Of a stretch of DNA of 64,000 bases, positions 1 through 10,429 are shown piece by piece (position 1 is the stretch's first letter; each line of letters starts with the position of its first letter). This DNA comes from Sphingobium sp. 15-1 (GTDB lineage: Bacteria > Pseudomonadota > Alphaproteobacteria > Sphingomonadales > Sphingomonadaceae). Below the pieces are notes generated by a model, which ran no database searches, was not told the origin of the DNA, and was given only the letters and a program-made list of their open reading frames with translations. Location of the stretch: contig NZ_JABXJG010000001.1 in assembly GCF_013375535.1 (NCBI RefSeq), forward strand, positions 124,001 to 188,000, read 5' to 3'. The translations under genes and the position numbers were made by a program.

Positions 1-778
1 GGCGCTGGCCCTGGTCGATGCGGGACATCGCGTCCTGTGCGCTGAATATGATCAGGGGTTGCTGGACGAGTTGCTGAGCCAGCTTCCCAAGGATGCGAGT
101 GACCGCGCCTATCCCGTCCTCGTCGATCTGACCCGCGCGGACGAGGTGGACGGCCTGATCGCGAAGCTGGAAGGGCAGTTCGGGCCGATCGACATATTGA
201 TCAACAATGCCGGCGTCGCGACCAGCATCATCCGCGGCGATATTTTCCGCCGGCCCGTCACGTCCGACGAGATGACGCCAGCGGTCGCCCGCCGCATGTT
301 CGAGATCAATGCGATCGCGCCCTTTTCGCTCTGTCTCCAGCTCTTGCCGGGGATGAAGAGCCGGGGATGGGGCCGGATCATCAATGTGACGACCAGCCAG
401 GATTCGCTACTGCGTCTCGGCAATATCGGCTATGGCGGGACCAAAGCTTCACTGGAGGCCCATTCCGCAATTCTGGCGCAGGAATTGCCCGGCACAGGGG
501 TCACGCTCAACGTCATCGTGCCTGGCGGCGTCACCAACACCGCGATCATCCCCGACGATTGCGGCTGGGACCGGGCGAACATGCTGCAGCCCACCGTCAT
601 GGTGCCGCCTTTGCTGTGGCTGCTGGGCGAAGAGGGCGGCGATGCGAACTGCAAGAGGATCGTCGGCGCGGAATGGCGGCAGCCGGATGGCGCGGACGGG
701 ATTGCGGCGATGGACCCGATCGGCTGGCCTACGCCCAGCCGCGCTTTCTTCCCGGAACTGGCCGAAGCCGAAAGCTGA
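1..778 (+). CDS. SDR-family oxidoreductase, 5' truncated by window edge
   Basis: The frame is open from base 2, so the gene begins outside the window and 258 C-terminal residues are visible. It shows the classical short-chain dehydrogenase signs: the structural motif in LINNAGVATS, and the catalytic Ser-Tyr-Lys set in TTSQDS and YGGTK with the Ser twelve residues before the Tyr. The glycine-rich cofactor motif should lie just upstream of the window. The substrate cannot be read from sequence. It converges on the FAH-family gene and shares a hairpin with it, and the nearby P450/ferredoxin pair suggests a role in oxidising an alcohol intermediate of a catabolic route (inference). Confidence 0.88.
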   Translation, partial: ALALVDAGHRVLCAEYDQGLLDELLSQLPKDASDRAYPVLVDLTRADEVDGLIAKLEGQFGPIDILINNAGVATSIIRGDIFRRPVTSDEMTPAVARRMFEINAIAPFSLCLQLLPGMKSRGWGRIINVTTSQDSLLRLGNIGYGGTKASLEAHSAILAQELPGTGVTLNVIVPGGVTNTAIIPDDCGWDRANMLQPTVMVPPLLWLLGEEGGDANCKRIVGAEWRQPDGADGIAAMDPIGWPTPSRAFFPELAEAES

Positions 779-807
779 ACGTCCGGTCTCTTTATCCGTC
801 TCATGAT

Positions 808-848
808 CGGGAGAACGGCCCAATGCTCTAGCTAGGGCCGTTCTCCCG
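808..848. terminator. Hairpin between convergent genes, likely shared terminator
   Basis: A perfect 14-bp inverted repeat (CGGGAGAACGGCCC at 808-821 and its complement at 835-848) with a 13-nt loop lies 30 bp after the SDR stop and 60 bp after the FAH-family stop on the other strand. There is no clear T run on either side, so intrinsic termination is probable but not certain. Confidence 0.55.
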
Positions 849-907
849 GCAATCGCTGCGCGGGATCGGTACGCCGGCCAGCCCCTTGGGGTGGAATTCT
901 CCACCCT

Positions 908-1759
908 CTATTCGGGGCGCACGACATTCTCGATCGCGCCTATCCCCGCTATCTCCACCCGCACGACATCGCCGTCGCGAAGCCATCGCGGCGGTTTCAT
1001 GGCTGACCCGATTCCGCTGGGCGTGCCGGTGAAGAAGATGTCTCCCGGTTCGAGCGTCATGGCCTGCGAAAGATGGGCGACCTGATCGTAACAGTCATAG
1101 ATGAAGTGGCGGGTATTGGACCCTTGCCGTTGCTCGCCATTCACGAAGGTCCGGATGTCGAGCCCATGCGGGTCGATGGCGTCGGCGGTGACGATCCACG
1201 GTCCCATCGGGGCATGGCTGTCGAACGACTTGCCCAGATTGAACTGCGACGTCCTGAACTGCCAGTCCCGCACCGACACGTCGTTTCCGCAACAGAAGCC
1301 GAAGATCGCCTCTTTCGCTTGTGCGCGGGTTGCATGCCGGATGCGCTTGCCGATCACGAAGACCAGTTCGCCTTCATAATCCAGAGCATTGGACATTTTG
1401 GGAAGCTGGATCGTGCCGTAGGGATCGTTGACGGTGGTCGCCTGCATCGCGAACCAGAGCTGATCCTTGGGCATTTCGATACGGGCTTCGCTGACATGAT
1501 CGGCGTAATTGAGGCCAAGGCCCATGATCTTGCCTGGACGCGGGACGGGCGCGTGCAGGACGATATCGTTCAGCGCATGGGTCGGCGTCGCGCCGGCAAG
1601 CGAGCGCACCGGCGTCTCCCACGCTTCCCAGTCGCGCATCAGATCGATCATGGTCGTGGGCGCTCCATCGAGCCGGGTTAGCGCGATCACGCCATTTCCC
1701 TCCACGAGCCCAACTTGCAGCGGGCCGCCGTCGCGCGGCGAAAAGCTTGCGAGTTTCAC
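908..1759 (-). CDS. Fumarylacetoacetate hydrolase (FAH) family protein
   Basis: A 283-residue protein of the FAH superfamily, which cleaves or decarboxylates beta-diketo acids in aromatic catabolism with a divalent metal. The C-terminal FAH fold is recognised from GLNYADHVSEA, the metal-ligand pair in DYEGELVFVIG, the Asp in GNDVSVRDWQ and the late motif FTGTPSGIG. The start is placed at a GTG at 1759 because AGGAG precedes it and the protein then begins KLASFSPRDGG; a longer upstream reading has no family match. It lies 58 bp after the cupin gene on the same strand, probably in one transcript. Substrate is unknown; close alternatives are acylpyruvate hydrolase and 2-hydroxyhepta-2,4-diene-1,7-dioate isomerase types. 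Confidence 0.87.
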   Translation of the reverse strand: MKLASFSPRDGGPLQVGLVEGNGVIALTRLDGAPTTMIDLMRDWEAWETPVRSLAGATPTHALNDIVLHAPVPRPGKIMGLGLNYADHVSEARIEMPKDQLWFAMQATTVNDPYGTIQLPKMSNALDYEGELVFVIGKRIRHATRAQAKEAIFGFCCGNDVSVRDWQFRTSQFNLGKSFDSHAPMGPWIVTADAIDPHGLDIRTFVNGEQRQGSNTRHFIYDCYDQVAHLSQAMTLEPGDIFFTGTPSGIGSAMKPPRWLRDGDVVRVEIAGIGAIENVVRPE

Positions 1760-1817
1760 CTGTCTCTCCTCACTGCTTTGAAAAATCGATCGGCGCGCTT
1801 TGCTCAGCCGTCGCCTT

Positions 1818-2282
1818 CTACGCATCGACCTTGTTCCGCCACGCTTCCGGCGGATCGCAGGGGACCGTGCCCAGATCGGCCGGAACGGACAGTTCGAGCG
1901 TGTCGAAATCCTCTGAAATATCGATCTCGGCATGTTTGTAGCCGCCCGGAATGAAGCCGGCATCGCCCGCATCCAGCCGCAATGTGCTGCCGTCTTCCAA
2001 CTGGAAGACGATATGGCCCTTCAACACATAGAAGAACTGCATCTCGCACACGTGATAGTGCCAGTCGGTCCCCTGGGTTTTGCCGGTCACGATGATCCGT
2101 TGCGCGCGCATGCGGCCGCTCGTCGCATCGGTGACGCCGAAATCCAGATAGTCCATCCAGTTGCGCCGCCCTTTGAGCACGGGAAGATCATTGCCGTGCG
2201 CGGCAACGAAGCGGAACCCCTGTTCCTTGCCCAATTTGCCGGGCTTCCCCAGGCTTGCGTCCGCCGTCCCATTCTCCGTCAT
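1818..2282 (-). CDS. Cupin-domain protein
   Basis: A 154-residue single-domain cupin. The first cupin motif is visible as HYHVCEMQFFYVLKG and the second as AGDAGFIPGGYKHAEI, so metal binding is likely although the exact ligands are uncertain. The ATG at 2282 is preceded by GGTGGAGGG. Small cupins in such clusters act as dioxygenases, isomerases or sensors; nothing in the sequence decides which. It is the first gene of a minus-strand unit with the FAH-family gene and is divergent from the ferredoxin/P450 pair across a promoter region with palindromes. Confidence 0.8.
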   Translation of the reverse strand: MTENGTADASLGKPGKLGKEQGFRFVAAHGNDLPVLKGRRNWMDYLDFGVTDATSGRMRAQRIIVTGKTQGTDWHYHVCEMQFFYVLKGHIVFQLEDGSTLRLDAGDAGFIPGGYKHAEIDISEDFDTLELSVPADLGTVPCDPPEAWRNKVDA

Positions 2283-2345
2283 GGAAATCCCTCCACCTAT
2301 TTGCTGCCGCCGCGGGGCCGGTGGCCTGGGCCGCATATGCGTTGT

Positions 2346-2515
2346 GTACGAATTGCGTACTATATGAACGCTATGCGTCATGCAATCTCCTGTCTGCCGC
2401 GCGGCGCATTTTACGGATCGGATTGTGGCGACCGCCTGTCGCGGCCTCTGTCTTGACGGCCGCCGGCCTCGCTTATATATGAACGCAATGCGGTCAGGTG
2501 GTACGCATTGCGTTC
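2346..2515. promoter_or_regulatory. Divergent promoter region with operator-like palindromes
   Basis: Between the cupin and ferredoxin genes. A perfect inverted repeat GAACGCAATGCG (2481-2492) / CGCATTGCGTTC (2504-2515) is separated by 11 nt. A near-direct copy of its left half, ATATGAACGCTATGCGTCA, lies at 2362-2380 beside a second small palindrome, GTACGAATTGCGTAC (2346-2360). A plausible sigma-70 promoter for the plus-strand genes is TTGACG at 2453-2458 with TATATA at 2474-2479, which puts the large palindrome at the expected transcription start. The ATGCG...CGCAT core with 11-nt spacing is compatible with a LysR-type box, so the LysR gene at 4098 is a candidate regulator (inference). Confidence 0.6.
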
Positions 2516-2551
2516 AATCGAAGAAGCAAGCTTTTTTGGGGAGGCATGGCG

Positions 2552-2746
2552 ATGAAGGTGAAAATAGAGGCGAGCTGGTGCGTCGCCAGCGGTTCCTGCG
2601 TCCTCGCATCTCCCAAAGTCTTTGGTCAGGACGAGAATGGCGTTGTCGTCTTGCTCGAAGGCGCGCCTGGCCCTGAATTGCACGAAAGCATCCGAACGGC
2701 GGCCTCCGTCTGTCCGAGCGCCGTCATCACGATCGAGGAAGACTGA
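2552..2746 (+). CDS. Small P450-type ferredoxin (3Fe-4S or 4Fe-4S)
   Basis: A 64-residue ferredoxin. The cluster-binding cysteines appear as WCVASGSCVLASPKVF near the N terminus and VCPSAVITIEED at the end, the three-cysteine arrangement usual in single-cluster ferredoxins that feed electrons to bacterial P450s. The start is taken at ATG 2552 (MKVKIEASW) because GGGGAGG lies about 8 nt before it; the ATG at 2546 is too close to this site. The P450 gene starts 4 bp after its stop, so the two are surely co-translated. No ferredoxin reductase gene is present nearby. Confidence 0.9.
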   Translation: MKVKIEASWCVASGSCVLASPKVFGQDENGVVVLLEGAPGPELHESIRTAASVCPSAVITIEED

Positions 2747-2750
2747 GAAG

Positions 2751-3983
2751 ATGAGCATGCCCGAAGATCCCATCCAGTTCCCGCCGCCACGCAGCATGCA
2801 ATGCCCGTTCGACCCGGCGCCGGCGCTCACCGATCTCCAGCGGTCGGTTGGCATCGCGCGCGTGAAGATCTGGGACGGCAGCGAGCCCTGGCTGATTACG
2901 CGTCATGCGGATGTGAAAGCCATCTTCATGGACGAAAGCCGGGTCAGCGCGGACCCGGACAAGCCGGGCTATCCCGAACAGAATGCTGGCTACAAAGCGA
3001 CCGTGGGAGCCGATCGGTCCTTGCGTACGCTCGACAACCCCGAGCATGACATCCAGAAGCGCATGATCATGGGTAGTCTGTCCGCCCAAGCCGTCGAAGC
3101 GATCCGGCCGAAGATCCAGGAGACGGTGGACGGTCTGATCGACGCCATGCTGCGCCGGGGGACGCAGGCGGATCTGGTTGCCGATTTCGCTGCCATAATT
3201 CCGATGATGGTCCTGTGCGACCTGCTTGGCATCCCCTACAAGGATCGGGATTTCTTCAGTGAGAATGTGGAGATCAGTTTCTCTCACGCCTCCACGCTGG
3301 AAGAGGCGCAGGCGGCCGCCGACGCCTTTTTCGACTATCTGGACCGGCTGGTCGACGAAAAGCTGGCGCAGCCCGACGATGCCTTGATGAGCCGGCTGGT
3401 TCACCAGCAGATGGCGACCGGTCGGCTGACCCGGCAAGAGGTGAAGGAAATCACGCGCTCGCTGGTCTTTGCGGGCACGGAAACGACGACGTCGTCGATC
3501 GCCCTGGGCATGCTGACGCTGATGCGTCATCCGGACCAGTTGGCGGAGATCGCGGCGAGCGATGATCGCAAACTCATCACCAAGGCCGTCTATGAATTGA
3601 TGCGCTATCTGGGCATCACCCATACGGGCCGCCGGCGCGCGATCACCGCGCCGGTCGAAATATGCGGCCGGACGCTCCAGCCCGGCGATGGCGTCATCAT
3701 CGCCAACACGCTGGCGGATCGGGATGAGGCCATGTTTCCGGAGCCGGACAGGTTCGACATCCACCGGGCCAATGCCAATGCGACATTGGCGTTCGGCTAT
3801 GGCATCCACCAATGCCCCGGACAATATCTGAGCCGCGTGGAGCAGCAGGTGGTGCTGGGCACCCTGCCAAAGCGGATACCTTCGTTGCGCCTCGCCATTC
3901 CCTTCGACCAGGTGCGGTTCAAGGAGACGGGGACGATGTATGGCCTCCATGACCTGCCCGTCGAATGGGATCGGCCGGCCTGA
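2751..3983 (+). CDS. Cytochrome P450 (bacterial class I)
   Basis: A 410-residue soluble P450 monooxygenase. The oxygen-activation helix reads FAGTETTTSS, the ExxR pair is in YELMRY, and the haem loop is FGYGIHQCPGQYLSR with the Cys ligand in place. There is no membrane anchor. The start is the ATG at 2751, four bases after the ferredoxin stop; an upstream in-frame extension would overlap the ferredoxin and has no family support. With its ferredoxin it should hydroxylate a small hydrophobic substrate, and the SDR, FAH-family and cupin genes around it could act on the products (inference). A LysR gene follows on the same strand. Confidence 0.95.
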   Translation: MSMPEDPIQFPPPRSMQCPFDPAPALTDLQRSVGIARVKIWDGSEPWLITRHADVKAIFMDESRVSADPDKPGYPEQNAGYKATVGADRSLRTLDNPEHDIQKRMIMGSLSAQAVEAIRPKIQETVDGLIDAMLRRGTQADLVADFAAIIPMMVLCDLLGIPYKDRDFFSENVEISFSHASTLEEAQAAADAFFDYLDRLVDEKLAQPDDALMSRLVHQQMATGRLTRQEVKEITRSLVFAGTETTTSSIALGMLTLMRHPDQLAEIAASDDRKLITKAVYELMRYLGITHTGRRRAITAPVEICGRTLQPGDGVIIANTLADRDEAMFPEPDRFDIHRANANATLAFGYGIHQCPGQYLSRVEQQVVLGTLPKRIPSLRLAIPFDQVRFKETGTMYGLHDLPVEWDRPA

Positions 3984-4097
3984 CCCATGTCCGAATGATG
4001 GCGTCGCGATCCGCGCATCGCGCCGCCATCGCTTGGCCGTTGCCGCAAGCCGCCCCATTTCCTTGCGGTTTCAGCCCGATAGAAGCTAATATGAGTC

Positions 4098-4997
4098 ATG
4101 CTTGACCGCAGAATCAACCATGTCGTGGCCATCGCCCATGCGGGCTCGTTCACGAAGGCGGCGCTGGCCGTCGGGATTTCCCAGTCAGGCATCACGAAAA
4201 GCGTGGCGGACCTGGAGGATGAGCTCGGCATCTCGCTATTCTATCGCACGGCGAAGGGCGCCACCTTAACCGAAGAGGGGCGGGATTTTGTCGAGCGGGC
4301 CGAGCGCCTGCTGGACGATGCGCGCATGCTTCTGGCCGGCAGTCATGAGCGCCGGGATATTTTTGCCCAGACCCTCCGGATCGGCGTCTGTCCTTCCTCG
4401 CTGGAATCGTTGTTGGTGGACACGTTGGTCACCTTGCTCAGCCGCCACCCCAGCATCAGGTTCGATGTCGTGCGCCTGACCTTCGAACATGCGGCTCAGC
4501 TCTTGCGGACGGGGGCGATCGACATCGGGATCGGCTTTGAGGAAGCCTTTTCCGAATGGGGCGAGTTCAAATGCGAAAATATCGCGACGATGCGGCTCAG
4601 TTTCTTCGTGCGGAAGGGGCATCCGATCCTGGACGTGGAAGAGGTTAGCGCCGCGGAACTGGGGGCGTATAACGTCATTCTGCCGAGCGATTCCCGGCCT
4701 TATGGGCCAGCCGTTCGATCGCTTCTCGGGGAATATGGGGATTGGCGGCGGCGGCTGCACGTCATCGATTTTTTCCCGATCGTCACGCGCATCGTCCAGT
4801 CGTCCGACACCATTGGTCTGGCGCGTCAGGGCTTCACGCAAACGGCGGAATTTGCGGAGGCCTTCGCCCATGTTCCGGCCGATCATCTGCTGCCGCAGAT
4901 GCGCCTGTGCTGCGCTACGCGCGCGCGCCGGGACCCCAGCCCGGCGGTGCGCGCGCTGATACAGGTCTTGCGGGAAACCCTCTCGCCCAATCTCTAG
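4098..4997 (+). CDS. LysR-family transcriptional regulator
   Basis: A 299-residue LysR protein. The N-terminal winged helix-turn-helix is clear (HAGSFTKAALAVGISQSGIT then LGISLFYR), followed by the two-lobed effector domain. It lies 114 bp after the P450 on the same strand, whereas most LysR genes are divergent from a target, so its target promoter is more likely the palindromic region at 2346-2515 than its own upstream gap. The effector is unknown. It converges on the MHS transporter gene with a hairpin between them. Confidence 0.92.
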   Translation: MLDRRINHVVAIAHAGSFTKAALAVGISQSGITKSVADLEDELGISLFYRTAKGATLTEEGRDFVERAERLLDDARMLLAGSHERRDIFAQTLRIGVCPSSLESLLVDTLVTLLSRHPSIRFDVVRLTFEHAAQLLRTGAIDIGIGFEEAFSEWGEFKCENIATMRLSFFVRKGHPILDVEEVSAAELGAYNVILPSDSRPYGPAVRSLLGEYGDWRRRLHVIDFFPIVTRIVQSSDTIGLARQGFTQTAEFAEAFAHVPADHLLPQMRLCCATRARRDPSPAVRALIQVLRETLSPNL

Positions 4998-5032
4998 CGG
5001 ATGTCAGCGCCTGCTCCTTGAGCGAGAGGGGC

Positions 5033-5076
5033 GGCGCGCCTCGATCCTGGGCGACCCCCCAGGATTCTGGCGCGCC
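5033..5076. terminator. Bipartite hairpin between LysR gene and transporter gene
   Basis: Nested inverted repeats: outer arms GGCGCGCC at 5033-5040 and 5069-5076, inner arms ATCCTGGG at 5044-5051 and CCCAGGAT at 5058-5065. It sits in the 93-bp gap between two convergent genes, where a shared terminator is expected. No T run follows on either strand. Confidence 0.5.
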
Positions 5077-5090
5077 CGCCGGGATCTGCG

Positions 5091-6839
5091 CTATGCGTCG
5101 ATATTCCGCCGGAAGGTTTCGGGCAGGAAGATCAGGCCCAGGACGACGGTCCCCGCCGCCACCACCACCGGATACCAGAGGCCGTAATAGATGTCGCCGG
5201 TCGCGGCGACCATCGCGAAGCCGATGGCCGGCAGCAGCCCGCCCAGCCAGCCATTGCCGATATGATAGGGCAGCGACATGGAGGAGTAGCGGATTCGGCT
5301 GGGGAACAATTCGACCAGCATCGCGGCGATCGGACCGTAAACCGCCGTCACCAGCAGCACGAGGTAGAAGAGCAGCGCGACGACGAGGGGCTTGTTGATC
5401 TCGTCGGGATTGGCCTTGCTGGGATAGCCGACCCTGGCGAGTTCCCCCGCGACAGCAGGCTGGGCTGCGACGGCGGGCTTGCCGCCCTCGGCCGCCTTTG
5501 CGGGGCTGGCGGGCGCGCCGATCAGTTGGGCGGAGAAGGCCGCGATGGCCGCTTTCTTCTCTTCGCCCGAAAGCCGGGACGGATCGGGCGCGGTGAAGCG
5601 CTTGTCACCGACCGCGACCGTCGCGACGGTGCCGGGCGCGGCGACAACATTGGTGTAGTTGACGCCCGCTTTGGCCAGCGCGTTCTTGACGATGTCGCAG
5701 CTCGTCTTGTCGAACTTGTTCGCGCCGACCGGGTCGAACTGCGAAGAACATTCCGCCGGATCGGCGGTCACGGTCACGGGGGCGGCGGCCTGCGCCCTGG
5801 CGAGCGCCGGATTGGCGGCGTCGGTGAGCATGTGGAAGACCGGGAACAGCGTCAGCGCGGCCAGCGCGCAGCCCGAAAGGATGATGGGCTTGCGGCCGAT
5901 GCGATCCGACAGCCAGCCGAAGAACAGGAAGAAGGGAGCGGCCATCAGCAGCGCGACGATGATGAGCGTGTTGGCGGTCAGCCCGTCGATCTTCAGCATC
6001 TTTTCCAGGAAGAACAGCGCGTAGAGCTGGCCGCAATACCAGACCACCGCCTGGCCCGCGATCGCGCCGAAAAAGGCGATGAATACGATCTTGAGGTTCT
6101 TCCACTGGCCGAACGCCTCCTTGATCGGTGATTTGGAGCCGGTGCCTTCCGCCTTCATCTTCTGGAAGACAGGCGATTCATGCAGCTTCAGACGCAGCCA
6201 CAGGCCGACGATCAGGAACAGGCCGGAGACCAGATAGGGAATGCGCCATCCCCAATCCTTGAACGCTTCCTCGCCAACGCCGGTGATGGGCGAGCGGACG
6301 CCAATGACGATCAGCAGCGCCATTGCGAGACCGGCGGTCGCGGTGATCTGAATCCAGCTCGTGTAGAAGCCGCGCCTGTTGTGGGGCGCATGCTCCGCGA
6401 CATAGGTCGCCGCGCCGCCATATTCGCCGCCCAGCGCCAGTCCCTGGAACATGCGCAGCACCACCAGCATAATCGGCGCGGCGACGCCGACCGACTTGTA
6501 GGTGGGGAGGCAACCCACCAGGAAGGTGGAGAGGCCCATGACGAGCAGCGTGATGATGAACGTGTATCGCCGCCCGAACAGGTCCCCGATGCGGCCGAAG
6601 ACGATGGCGCCGAAGGGGCGGACGATGAACCCCGATGCGAAGATCAGCAGCGCCATGATGAAGGAGGTCGTCGGGTTGAGGCCCGTCAGGAACTGCGCCG
6701 CGATGATCGCGGTCAGCAGGCCGTAGAGATAGAAATCATACCATTCGAACACGGTGCCGAGCGAGCTGGCGGTGATGATCAGCTTCTCGCTTCGCGTCGC
6801 CTGGTGGTGCTTTGGCAGTCCGTCATATGTCGAAGCCAT
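5091..6839 (-). CDS. MHS-family MFS transporter with extra soluble insertion
   Basis: A 582-residue member of the metabolite:H+ symporter branch of the major facilitator superfamily. The N-terminal half is typical (FEWYDFYLYG, RPFGAIVFGRIGDLFGRR, LALGGEYGGAATYVAEHAP). Family members are about 430-450 residues; the excess is one block between roughly residues 350 and 480, rich in Ala, Pro and Lys and holding two cysteines (ECSSQF and TSCDIV), placed between membrane helices of the C-terminal half. The start ATG at 6839 has AGGAGG upstream. It lies 14 bp after the porin gene and so belongs to the acetate module; an acetate or other short carboxylate is the likely substrate (inference). Confidence 0.88.
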   Translation of the reverse strand: MASTYDGLPKHHQATRSEKLIITASSLGTVFEWYDFYLYGLLTAIIAAQFLTGLNPTTSFIMALLIFASGFIVRPFGAIVFGRIGDLFGRRYTFIITLLVMGLSTFLVGCLPTYKSVGVAAPIMLVVLRMFQGLALGGEYGGAATYVAEHAPHNRRGFYTSWIQITATAGLAMALLIVIGVRSPITGVGEEAFKDWGWRIPYLVSGLFLIVGLWLRLKLHESPVFQKMKAEGTGSKSPIKEAFGQWKNLKIVFIAFFGAIAGQAVVWYCGQLYALFFLEKMLKIDGLTANTLIIVALLMAAPFFLFFGWLSDRIGRKPIILSGCALAALTLFPVFHMLTDAANPALARAQAAAPVTVTADPAECSSQFDPVGANKFDKTSCDIVKNALAKAGVNYTNVVAAPGTVATVAVGDKRFTAPDPSRLSGEEKKAAIAAFSAQLIGAPASPAKAAEGGKPAVAAQPAVAGELARVGYPSKANPDEINKPLVVALLFYLVLLVTAVYGPIAAMLVELFPSRIRYSSMSLPYHIGNGWLGGLLPAIGFAMVAATGDIYYGLWYPVVVAAGTVVLGLIFLPETFRRNIDA

Positions 6840-6853
6840 AACAGTCCCTCCTG

Positions 6854-8296
6854 TCAGAAATTATACTTCGCCGCGACGTCGAAGCGATCGACGTGGCCGT
6901 TGAGGTCGTTGACGAGCCGGCGCTCGCCATGTCGGTACTCGATGCCGAGGTCGACATTCTTCACCGGGGAATAGAAGAGGTTGCCCGCGACACTCCATGC
7001 CTGACGATTGAACATCGCTATACCCGCAGTCGTCGCTGGATTGAGGGTATCGGCGTAGAAGATGCGCTGGTAGCTTGCGATAAGATTCACGCGCCACTGA
7101 TCGTCCAGCGCATAGCGGCCCGCGCCGAACAGCGCGAGGTTGCGGACGCCCGCAAGCTTCCCATTGGTCTGGAGAACCGCGTCCGGCCCGAAGTTCAGGC
7201 CAAGATAGCGTCCGATCCCTTCGCCATAGGTCGCCTGGAAGCGGATGTCGCTGCCATGCTTGTCGTCCAGGAAAATCTTGCCGGAGGTGCTGATGCCCCA
7301 TCCAAGCCGGGAGTCGACGATATGGGCAGCGCCCGTCTTCGCATTGTCGACGCGCAATTGGCGCCCCAGCACTGCAAGATCGAGGAAACCGAACCCGCCC
7401 GCATATTCCAGCCGCCCGGTCATGTCGGGCGCATGATCCTCGCCATTTTCGATGAGGGCGGGCGCGCCGATGGTGGCCGAAGCGGTCTCCGGATTTTCGG
7501 CGGCCAGATGCAGGGTCAGGCCGTGGCTGAGCGGCATGCTGTAGCGCACCATCGGCTGGCGCACGAAGATCAGGCCGTCGACGCCGCCGACATAATCCGT
7601 GCTCTCCGGGAACACCGCCGGGTTCGAGAAATTGGTGAAATCCTGGCCGAAGGTCCAGCGGTCGAACTGGATGAAGGCGCGCCGCATCGCCAGATCATAG
7701 GCGTTGGTCGTACGCTGCGTGCCCTGGCCCAGCGCCTGCGGGGTGCCGGGGGCAGCCTGGAAATCGAATTCGATATAGGCCTTGAGCGCGTGCGTGCCGA
7801 GCTTGGTCGTGGCGTCCACCCAGAAGCGCGTCTGTTTGGCGGAAAAATCGGTGACGCGGGTGGGCGACGTCGGGGATGCGGGATTGAAGATCGGGATCGA
7901 CTGCGGCAGGTAGAGGTCCCGTCCCAGCGTGTTGCTCGGGTCGTCGCCGCCGCTGTAGCGGGCGCTGCTGGCGAGCAGCTTCACATAGCCGGACAGGACG
8001 ACATTGGTGTTGCCTGAGCGGAAGCCGAGCTTGGGCGTGCTGTCCGCCAGCTTGGTCACCTGCGCGGAAGCCTCATCGCTCTTGCGGACCGCGTTCGCGG
8101 CGGTGGTTGCGGTTTCCTCCTGCTGGTTGCGCGCGGCGGCGAGTTCGGTCCGAAGCTGGGTGACTTCGCCCTCCAGCCGCGCCAGCCGCGCCGTCAAATC
8201 CGTCTCTTCGCTGGTCTGCGCATGGGCCAGTTGGGACGCGGCGAGCGCCGTCGCTCCCAGCAGGATGCGCAACAATGGCCTGTTTGTCCGTGACAT
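6854..8296 (-). CDS. DcaP-like outer-membrane porin
   Basis: A 480-residue exported protein: signal peptide ending LAHAQ, then a short predicted coiled coil (LTARLARLEGEVTQLRTEL), then a long beta-barrel ending in the aromatic residue of KYNF. This is the layout of DcaP-type trimeric porins. The start is placed at ATG 8296 because GGAGAGG is directly upstream; the ATG at 8308 has no ribosome binding site. It is transcribed with the MHS transporter and divergently from acetyl-CoA synthetase, so it probably admits the acid or a precursor through the outer membrane. Confidence 0.85.
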   Translation of the reverse strand: MSRTNRPLLRILLGATALAASQLAHAQTSEETDLTARLARLEGEVTQLRTELAAARNQQEETATTAANAVRKSDEASAQVTKLADSTPKLGFRSGNTNVVLSGYVKLLASSARYSGGDDPSNTLGRDLYLPQSIPIFNPASPTSPTRVTDFSAKQTRFWVDATTKLGTHALKAYIEFDFQAAPGTPQALGQGTQRTTNAYDLAMRRAFIQFDRWTFGQDFTNFSNPAVFPESTDYVGGVDGLIFVRQPMVRYSMPLSHGLTLHLAAENPETASATIGAPALIENGEDHAPDMTGRLEYAGGFGFLDLAVLGRQLRVDNAKTGAAHIVDSRLGWGISTSGKIFLDDKHGSDIRFQATYGEGIGRYLGLNFGPDAVLQTNGKLAGVRNLALFGAGRYALDDQWRVNLIASYQRIFYADTLNPATTAGIAMFNRQAWSVAGNLFYSPVKNVDLGIEYRHGERRLVNDLNGHVDRFDVAAKYNF

Positions 8297-8476
8297 CGAC
8301 CTCTCCATGGCCCGGCATCTTTTTCCGGATTGGGAGAGGATCGCGCAGCTTTGGGAAAGGCGACAGCCGAACCATGGTCGGTGATCTACGACCTTCGTCT
8401 AGGGTCCGATATGCGCCTGCGCCCTTTAGGATAGCCCCTACGGATCGGTAGCGATCGAGGAGAGGAGTGCGAGATT
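8297..8476. promoter_or_regulatory. Divergent promoter region, porin/transporter versus acs
   Basis: A 180-bp gap between oppositely oriented genes of the acetate module. It must hold both promoters and, if the CrbS/CrbR analogy holds, CrbR sites. I see short repeats of CTACGA/CTACGG (about 8388 and 8440) and a CTAC/GTAG inverted pair around 8440, but no motif I can assign with confidence. GGAGAGGAG before 8477 is the acs ribosome binding site. Confidence 0.5.

Positions 8477-10425
<1,949 letters not shown>

Positions 10426-10429
<4 letters not shown>

Noticed and set aside
2622-2750. N-terminal extension of the P450
   Set aside because: It overlaps the ferredoxin gene in another frame and the ATG at 2751 fits the tight operon spacing.
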